The notes under the pieces: generated by a model | The model's input: the letters and a program-made list of their open reading frames with translations, nothing else | Told to the model about the DNA's origin: nothing | Database searches by the model: none | Program-made: the position numbers and the translations under genes | Shown here: positions 21,796-64,000 of the stretch, in pieces | How positions within the stretch are numbered: the stretch's first letter is position 1 | Layout of the letters: every line of letters begins with the position of its first letter | Source: Heloderma charlesbogerti | Taxonomy: Eukaryota > Chordata > Lepidosauria > Squamata > Helodermatidae | DNA: 64,000 nucleotides | NCBI GenBank assembly: GCA_026122225.1 | Contig: JANEZZ010002669.1 | Span: 472,683-536,682, forward strand | Direction of reading: 5' to 3'

Positions 21796-21887
21796 GCTGC
21801 AATCCTATACCTGCTTGTTTGAGAGTAACTCCCATTTACCTCAATGGCATTTACTTCTGAAAATACATGAATAGGATTACACTGCAA
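21796..21887. repeat. CAATGG short repeat
   Basis: Contains GGCTGCAATCCTATACCTGC, CCTCAATGGCATTTACTTCT and ATAGGATTACACTGC. It belongs to the same family as 3591-3680. Confidence 0.55.
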
Positions 21888-22230
21888 GTCGCTATTTTCC
21901 CTCCAAATAGTGGAACAGCCATCTAGAAAATATGCCCTAGGAAGCAAAAAGTATTGACATTCACCACCACCCAAGCCCTGTGCCCATGCAGAAGCGATGT
22001 CATAGTCACTTTTCCCCCCGCTTTTATTTTTTTAAACGTTATTTTATTGTTTCATCAACAAACAACGCAACCTAAAAACCCAACTGCCACTAAGTATGAA
22101 ACAACTTACCGACAATCACCCTCGCATAGCGATACAGATATATAAAGCTGCATGGCTGAGCTGCTTCCTGAGGGTCTACGGATCTTGGGCGGTATAGAAA
22201 TGTCACGAATAGGTCTTTAGAAACCGGTTA

Positions 22231-22318
22231 AAGCTGCAATCCTGCACCCACTTCCCTGGGAGTAAGCCCCGTTGAACTCAATGGAACTTACTGCTGAGCA
22301 GACGCGTATAAGAGTGCA
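22231..22318. repeat. CAATGG short repeat next to SIMC1 promoter
   Basis: Contains AGCTGCAATCCTGCACCCAC, GAACTCAATGGAACTTACTG and GAGTGCACC. It lies at the upstream edge of the SIMC1 CpG island. Confidence 0.5.
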
Positions 22319-22482
22319 CCGTCAATCAGCCGTTCCGCTTCGTTAAATCTTTGGGGAACTAACAGGGGCGGTTGCGGCTCCGTTAAGCCCCGCCGTCTTC
22401 TGAAGCACAGATCGCGGGACCAGAGGAACCGAGCCGAGCCGCAAAACCAAGCCCGGGGGAGGTCGGGAGCGGGGGAGCGGGG

Positions 22483-22503
22483 GAAGGAAGGAAGGAAGGA
22501 AGA
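22483..22503. repeat. (GGAA)n microsatellite in SIMC1 promoter
   Basis: About five GGAA units lie roughly 85 bases upstream of the SIMC1 start codon. GGAA arrays are potential ETS-factor sites; here this is only a composition-based remark. Confidence 0.55.
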
Positions 22504-22585
22504 CACGCCCCCTGGCTCCGTCAGTCTGGCCACGCCCATTCCGTTGGCCACGCCCACTGGAGGGCGGGCTAACTGGGAGGGCGCT

Positions 22586-57659
<35,074 letters not shown>

Positions 57660-57925
57660 CAGGAAGACTATGGTCAGCTAAAAGATGGACCTTTTCCAAG
57701 TGAAAACAGCTGAGCAATGAGTCTGCAAATAAAAGTTCTCAAAAGAAACACAAACAGGCACACGCGCACACACACCTTTTTGTATTCGTCATGTTTTGTA
57801 TTGCCATCAGTGGGCAGCTCAAGCTCAACTAGTTCATTTTGGACTTCTCTTTGTCATACAGGTTTGTTCCCAAATGAGTTTTGTATAGCCTTTTTTAAAT
57901 AAATTATTTTACTTGTTGAGGAGTG
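57660..57925 (+). other. SIMC1: SIMC1 3' UTR and poly(A) signals
   Basis: AATAAA occurs at 57728-57733 and 57898-57903. The second is followed by TTATTTTACTTGTTGAGG, consistent with a cleavage site near 57920. The UTR would be about 260 bases. No transcript evidence is available. Confidence 0.6.
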
Positions 57926-57974
57926 GATTGAGGTTTTTTAAAAAGTTTCCAGGGACATGAACACCAGAAATTTG

Positions 57975-58063
57975 TTAGAATCCTGTTAAGTATCTTCTCA
58001 GAACTCAGTCCCATTGAGTTGAACAGGACTTACTCCAGGTAAGCGGAAATAGGATTGCAGCCT
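57975..58063. repeat. CAATGG-type short repeat at the SIMC1/KIAA1191 junction
   Basis: Contains AGTCCCATTGAGTTGAACAG, GACTTACTCCAGG and AATAGGATTGCAGCC. It sits between the two convergent 3' ends. Confidence 0.5.
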
Positions 58064-58129
58064 TTGTGATGTGTAGCAGAGGTGGCCTGCTACTGCAGTA
58101 AATGCACAACTGCTACAATAATGACATCC

Positions 58130-59263
58130 TTACATTCACAAGATTGTAGTTTTAATTCTGTTGAAATGCCAGGCACAGAGACATGAGCACAAAACATCAC
58201 AAAATAAATTAAACATTAACTAAGAAGCTGGATCACTGTTTACTGTGCATAAGCAGTGATTGCAATGGCTAACAGGGTTGACACAGCCAGAGTGCTATTA
58301 AAGCAGCACACATCCATGATGTTGCTATTATAATGAGGGAACAGGAGAGGATGGGTAAGACATCGCCAAGTCACTTAGATACAGCACCACCCATAATTTA
58401 TCAAAAGAACATTTGGGTTTAGATAGGACACAAACTCTCTTTAGGGCATAAAAAAAGATTAGTGAGGAAGTCTCAATAAACATGCCATTATACAAATAGA
58501 GTTTCTATATAACAGATGCTCCAAGGCTGCCATCTCATTGCTGTAATGTAAAGCCAACCGGCGGCTTAGAGTTTAGACCAAGAAAACATGAACAGTAAAT
58601 GTCCCCTTCGCCTAAGAGAACATCTGATGTCAAGTACAAAAGACTTCACAAACATCGTGTATTCCATACCACAGGCCTAGATGGGCACTGTTCTTTTCTT
58701 CATGTTGAAACATTAAGACATGGATCTCTTACACAGCCAAACAGTGAACCTCCAGGTTTGAAGCAGATTACTGAATTCCTCCAGGAACAAGACGCTTACC
58801 AGAACACTAGACGTCTATTAATGCTATATTCCCTCGAAAGTTCAAAAAAGAGAGCTATTAAGATGCTAAAGTCATACATTGTACTTCAGTAACCTGGCAT
58901 GAATAAGCACATGTCTACTAAACAGCCAGACACAGCCTTCCACATATTCAAACCAAAAAGCCCCAACACATTGGTGGTTTTCCCTTTGTAAAACTTAGCT
59001 GTATAAGGAGGCACAGGGCTGGACATCAGGACTTCATTGGCAGAATGGCTGTGACTTTATGCTGTACAGAAGAAACCTTTGAGGAAAAAAGCAATTAATT
59101 CATAAAGCTGCCTAGATCTTGCAGTTCAGAATAATAGATGGTGATGAAACAAGAGACTGCTTCCTATGTTAACTGTTCATGAGTGGAATGGGAAAGACAG
59201 CCCAGGACCATTTGGTCCATTAACAAATACCAAGATCATCCTCCCCTTTAAGTGAGGGTGTTC
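58130..59263 (-). other. KIAA1191: KIAA1191 3' UTR (inferred)
   Basis: About 1.1 kb follows the KIAA1191 stop codon on the minus strand without recognised repeats. TTTAAT at 58152-58157 reads as ATTAAA, a candidate poly(A) signal. A long 3' UTR fits the human gene. The end is inferred. Confidence 0.4.
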
Positions 59264-59472
59264 CTAGAACCCAGTGGGAGTAAGCACATTCATGTCCCGG
59301 GGTTTAAGATTATGGGAACGTGGAGACTGCCTCTTTTCTTCCATAGCTGGAATGTCCATCTTGGGGGGCTTGAAGGTTGCGGAGTCCTCTGTCAGTCTGG
59401 CAGCCTGAGCACGCATTAGATCCATCGGGGATGGCTTCTGAGCACCCTTATAGGCCTGGATGGTAAAGCCCC
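59264..59472 (-). CDS. KIAA1191: KIAA1191 last coding exon
   Basis: Acceptor TCTCAG, then GGGGCTTTACC. It encodes GFTIQAYKGAQKPSPMDLM through NVLTPTGF and stops at TAG (59264-59266). Confidence 0.93.
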
Positions 59473-62400
59473 CTGAGAGAAGAAAAGTATACAAAGGTGG
59501 TAAGAAAAAGGAAAGATACGCAAGCCACTACACATTTGCGTACATGTACAGCTGCCTACAGTACAATCAAGACACCCTTAAGCAACTGGCATTTTAATAA
59601 GTTCTAAGCACGAACTATTATCAGTCATGTGCTGTGTGACACTCTGTCATCAAAAGATGTTTAAATGTATTCCTGTGTTCCTATGAGCAAGCTACCACTA
59701 GAACTGCAACTGACATATCTCCACCAATAAAGTGTTTGCTTTGTGTTAAGTAGATTTAACTGTCACTAGAAGATTTAGCAGTTGTGGAGAATCAGTATTA
59801 AAGGAGCAATCATATGGTTAAGAGTCAGTAATATTCACTATAAATTTTCTCAACAAAATAAGTGAGTAGAGCATCTGTTTATCGAGAAAGTATAGAACTG
59901 ACATTTGCTATCAAATATGATTAGGGACCCCTTCATGGATCACTGCCTTGTTGTGGCGAAGGGGCTTGCGTAACTCAGTGAAGCCGTAAGCTATGCCGTG
60001 CAGGGCCACCCAAGACAGACAGGTCATGGCGGAGAGTTCTGACAAAATGTGGTCCACTGGAGAAGGAAATGGCAACCCTCTCCAGTATTCTTGCCAAGAA
60101 AACCCCATGGAACGTATCACAAGGCTAAAAGAGATGACGCAGGAAGATGAGCTCCTCAGGTCGGAAGGTGTCCAATATACTACTGGGGAAGAGCAGAGGG
60201 AATTTCCAAGTACAGCCAGAAAGAGTGAAGCGGATGGGCCAAAGCCGAAAGCTGTGGATGTGTCTGGTGGTGAAAAGAAAATCCGATGCTGTAAAGAACA
60301 ATATTGTTTAGGAACCTGGAATGTAAGATCAATGAATCAAGGTAAGCGGGAGGTGGTCGAACATGAGATGGCAAGATTGAACATCGACATCTTGGGAATC
60401 AGCGAACTAAAATGGACAGGCATGGGCGAATTTAATTCAGGTGACCATCATATCTACTACCGTGGGCAAGAATCCCTTAGAAGAAATGGAGTAGCACTCA
60501 TAGTCAACAAAAGGGTGGGAAAAGCAGTACTGGGGTACAATCTCAAAAACGATAGAATGATCTCAGTACGAATCCAAGGCAAACCATTCAACATCACAGT
60601 AATTCAAGTCTATGCCCCAACCACTGAGGCCGAAGAAGCTGAGGTTGATCGGTTCTATGAAGACCTACAACACCTTCTAGAACTAACACCAAAAAAAGAT
60701 GTCCTCTTCATCATAGGGGATTGGAATGCCAAAGTAGGAAGTCAAGAAATCTCCGGGATAACAGGCAAGCATGGCCTTGGTGTACAAAATGAAGCAGGAC
60801 AAAGGCTAATAGAGTTTTGCCAAGACAACACGCTGATCATAGCAAACACTCTTTTCCAACAGCACAAGAGGCGACTCTACACATGGACATCACCAGATGG
60901 TCAATATCGAAATCAGATTATGTACTTTGCAGCCAAAGATGGAGAAGCTCTATACAATCAGTAAAAACAAGACCTGGAGCTGACTGTGGCTCAGAACATG
61001 AGCTTCTTGTTGCAAAATTTTGGCTTAAATTGAAGAACATAGGGAAAACCACTAAACCATTCAGGTATGACCTAAATCATATCCCTTATGAATATACAGT
61101 GGAGGTGAGGAACAGATTTCAGGGATTAGACCTGATAGACAGAGTGCCTGAGGAACTATGGATGGAGGTCTGTAACGCTGTTCAGGAGGCAAAAACTAAA
61201 TCCATCCCGAAGAAAAAGAAATGCAAGAAAGCATTTCTTTTTGCAGAAATGCAGAGTTCCAGAGAATAGCAAGGAGAGACAAGAAGGCCTTCTTAAACGA
61301 ACAATGCAAAGAAATCGAAGAAAACAATAGAATGGGAAAGACTAGAGATCTTTTCAAGAAAATCGGAGATATCAAGGGAACATTTTGTGCAAAGACGGGC
61401 ATGATAAAGGACAAAGAAGGGAGGGACCTAACAGAAGCAGATGAGATTAAGAAGAGGTGGAAAGAATACACAAAGAACTATACAGCAAAGATCTTAATGT
61501 CCCCGATAGCCATGATAGTGCGGTCACTGAACTTGAGTCGGACAGCCTAGAGAGTGAAGTCAAGTGGGCCTTAGGAAGCATTACTAACAACAAAGCTAGC
61601 GGAGATGACAGTATTCCAGCTGAGCTATTTAAAATCCTAAAAAATGATGCTGTTAAAGTGCTGCACTCAATACGCCAACAAATTTGGAACACTCAACAGT
61701 GGCCACAAGACTGGAAAAGGTCAGTTTACATTCCAATTCCAAAGAAGGGCAATGCCAAAGAGTGTTCAAACTACCATACAATTGCGCTCATTTCACATGC
61801 CAGCAAGGTGATGCTCAAAATCCTACAAGCTAGGCTTCAGCAGCATGTGAACCGAGAACTACCGGAAGTACAAGCTGGGTTTCGAAGAGGCAGAGGAACT
61901 AGAGATCAAATCGCCAACGTTCGCTGGATCATGGAGAAAGCAAGAGAATTCCAGAAAAACATATTTCTGCTTCATTGACTACACTAAAGCCTTTGATAGT
62001 GTGGATCACAACAAACTGTAGCAAATTCTGAAAGAGATGGGAGTACCAGACCACCTTACCTGTCTCCTGAGAAACCTGTACGAGGGCCAAGAAGCAACAG
62101 TAAGAACCAGACATGGAACAACCGATTGGTTCAAAATTGGTAAAGGAGTACAACAAGGCTGCATATTGTGCCCTGCTTATTTAACTTATATGCAAAGTAC
62201 ATCATCAGAAACGCCAGGTTGGATGAATCACAGGTCGGAATTAAGATTGCCGGGAGAATTATCAACAACCTCAGATACACAGACAATACCACCCTAATGG
62301 CAGAAAGCGAAGAGGATCTAAAGAGCCTCTTGTTGAGGGTGAAAGTGGAGAGTGCAAAAGCTGGTTTGAAACTCAACATTAAAAAAACTAAGATCATGGC

Positions 62401-63679
62401 ATCTGGCCCTATCACTTCCTGACATATAGAAGGGGAAGAAATGGAAGCAGTGACAGATTTTATTTTCTTGGGCTCCAAGGTCACTGCAGACGGTGACTGT
62501 AGCCATGAAATTAAAAGACGCTTGCTCCTTGGGAGGAAAGCTATGGCAAACCTAGACAGCATAGTAAGAAGCAGAGACATCACCTTGCCGACAGAGGTCC
62601 ATCTAATCAAAGCTATGGTTTTCCCAGTAGTAATGTATGGCTGTGAGAGCTGGACTATAAGGAAGGCTGAGCGCCGAAGAATCAATGCTTTCGAACTGTG
62701 GTGCTGGAGAAGACTCTTACGAGTCCCCTGGACTGCAAGGAGGTCAAATCAGTCCATCCTAAAGGAAATCAACCCTGAGTGCTCATTGGAAGGGCACATG
62801 CTGAAGCTCAAATATTTTGGCCACCTAATGTGAAGAGAGAAGTCCCTGGAAAAGACCCTGATGCTGGGAAAGACTGAAGGCAAAAGGAGAAGGGGACGGC
62901 AGAGGATGAGATGGCTAGATAGCATCACGGATGCAATGAATATGAACTTGAGCACGCTCCGGGAGAGAGCGCAGGACAGGAAGGCCTGGCGTGCTATGGT
63001 CCATGGGGTCATGAAGAGTCGGACATGACTTAACGACTGAACAACAACAACAACAACGATTAGGGGGCAAAACAGAGGAAACGGTAGTAAACGTTTAGTA
63101 CAAAAAAATGCTATTTACCAAAATGAAAGACTTAACAGTGCTGTATCTACCGAAGCACAATCAGAAGCAGTGGGAGACAGGGGTGCTAGTCTGAACCCCA
63201 AATTTCATTTTCTGACTGGCTTTTGAATGCAGTATTTGAGCCCTGTGCCACAGACTACAGAAAGCTATAGGCATATAGTACAACATGCCACCTGATATAT
63301 GTATTCTCTTCTGCAGTTCTGGTTCAAATCTGCTACAAATTATTTTTTAAACTTTTAAGGCTTTTTATAATCTTGTACCTTCCTATCTTTAGTCTTTCAA
63401 ACCCAATCTGTACTCTGCATCTTAACTTTTCCTTTACTACTCCTTTGTAGTAAAGGTCCTTTGTAAAGCAAGCATACATTTAATCATCCTCTTCTGATAA
63501 AGATGGTGCTTTCTTAAAATGTTACTTTACCAGAGTCAGTAGTGGATCTCTGAAGAGCTCTTTGTCCAAAGAGGCTCCATTTTTCCGATGGTCCTTTATC
63601 ACTGTCCCCACTACTGGAATCCATGGAGCCAAGATCAGAAACAGTGATGGAAGTGGAGGTTCCCTGACTAAACCAGCCC
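59264..63679 (-). CDS. KIAA1191: KIAA1191 (p33MONOX), C-terminal two exons, partial
   Basis: Two coding exons, 63679-63531 and 59472-59264, join in phase to give the last 118 or so residues, about 40 percent of a protein of roughly 300 residues. Conserved text includes RGWFSQG, MDSSSGDSDKGPSEKWSLFG, then after the splice FTIQAYKGAQKPSPMDLMRAQ and PPKMDIPAMEEK, ending NLKPRDMNVLTPTGF. These match vertebrate KIAA1191, known as putative monooxygenase p33MONOX, a brain-expressed cytoplasmic protein. The catalytic region is not in this window and the activity is known only from limited literature. Upstream exons lie to the right. The final intron contains a near-full-length BovB in opposite orientation. 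Confidence 0.93.
59927..63057 (+). mobile_element. near-full-length BovB LINE with 8-bp TSD
   Basis: GATTAGGG repeats at 59919-59926 and 63058-63065, fixing the ends of a 3131-base element close to the usual BovB length. Coding starts near 59993 with the N-terminal region missing from the 12.2-kb copy (TGEGNGNPLQYSCQENPMER), then LGTWNVRSMNQG and the endonuclease. The frame breaks near 60935 (deletion at the DYVLCSQ motif), 61230 (lost segment), 61480, 61960 and 62190. The catalytic block is mutated to LRYTDNTT. The 3' tail is (AAC)n. It lies in the last intron of KIAA1191, opposite to the gene. Confidence 0.92.
63531..63679 (-). CDS. KIAA1191: KIAA1191 penultimate coding exon
   Basis: Acceptor CTACAG, donor GTAAAG. 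It encodes GWFSQGTSTSITVSDLGSMD and SEKWSLFGQRALQRSTTDSG, aligned to human RGWFTSG and DKWSLFGPRSLQ. A BovB insertion lies downstream in the intron. Confidence 0.92.
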
Positions 63680-63770
63680 CTGTAGTGAAAGAATACATTA
63701 AGAACAGAAACTGGGCAACAGACTTCAGTAGCATCAGACTGCCACAAAACATACAATCTCAACTAAACAG

Positions 63771-64000
63771 CTCTCACTCCATTCATAAAACCCCTCACAA
63801 TAAAAAACATTTTCAAAAACCCCTCACCCAAAAATCCACCTCTCCTAATTTATCACCAACCCCCCCCCAACCCCCACACCACATAAAACAACACATCCCA
63901 TCACACCACAACCCCCCCAACCTAATTTATACACTACCAAACTCCATTAAAATTTATTCCAATATATTCACAAATTCCCATACCCTCAAATATTCAATTT
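63771..64000. other. G-free A/C-rich stretch at window end
   Basis: These 230 bases contain no G on the plus strand, with C runs (CCAACCCCCCCCCAACCCCC) and A-rich words. The adjacent sequence up to 63770 has normal composition and a good KIAA1191 exon. It could be a poor-quality contig end or a real low-complexity strand-biased repeat. Confidence 0.7.

Noticed and set aside
58599..58892. 97-codon plus-strand frame as a new gene
   Set aside because: It lies antisense in the KIAA1191 3' UTR and matches no family; an open frame of this size is expected by chance.

Overview
The window looks like nuclear DNA of a squamate reptile, most likely a lizard. It holds three spliced vertebrate genes with GT/AG introns. 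The interspersed repeats are also typical of squamates: BovB (RTE-clade) LINEs, amniote CR1 and L2 LINEs, Sauria-type tRNA SINEs, MIR-like CORE-SINEs, a 5S-derived SINE, many hAT-like MITEs, a Tc1/mariner copy and an endogenous retrovirus. I cannot name the species.

Layout. Positions 1-2656 hold the 3' flank and UTR of THOC3. THOC3 (minus strand, six coding exons, 2657-11761) is complete; I read 323 residues. Its CpG-rich promoter lies near 11.5-11.9 kb, next to a 196-bp near-perfect palindrome. A BovB copy with a 931-codon open frame follows (12201-15044), then about 7 kb of intergenic DNA with an old CR1-type LINE. SIMC1 (plus strand, ten coding exons, 22586-57659, 717 residues) starts in a second CpG island at 22.3-23.0 kb. 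Its 21-kb first intron carries a foldback-like DNA element (27.05-29.14 kb), CR1 and L2 pieces, an endogenous retrovirus with two LTRs (32358-38921) and a Tc1-like element (39519-40585). The other SIMC1 exons lie between 43.8 and 57.7 kb. KIAA1191 (p33MONOX, minus strand) is present only as its last two coding exons (59264-59472 and 63531-63679), with a near-full-length BovB between them. SIMC1 and KIAA1191 meet tail to tail. THOC3 and SIMC1 are head to head, about 10.8 kb apart.

The gene order and orientation THOC3(-) SIMC1(+) KIAA1191(-) matches human 5q35, which supports the gene calls. The three genes do not form a pathway. THOC3 belongs to the THO/TREX mRNA export complex. SIMC1 carries SUMO-interacting motifs and an Nse5-like region linked to SMC5/6 recruitment. 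KIAA1191 is a putative monooxygenase. They are neighbours by conserved synteny.

I saw no convincing new gene system. The observations most worth a second look are: two copies of one long palindrome beside two CpG-island promoters; a young, internally deleted retrovirus whose Env looks like a different retroviral class from its gag/pol remnants; a BovB copy with an unbroken endonuclease-RT frame; the foldback-like element; and the last 230 bases of the window, which contain no G at all and may be an assembly artefact.
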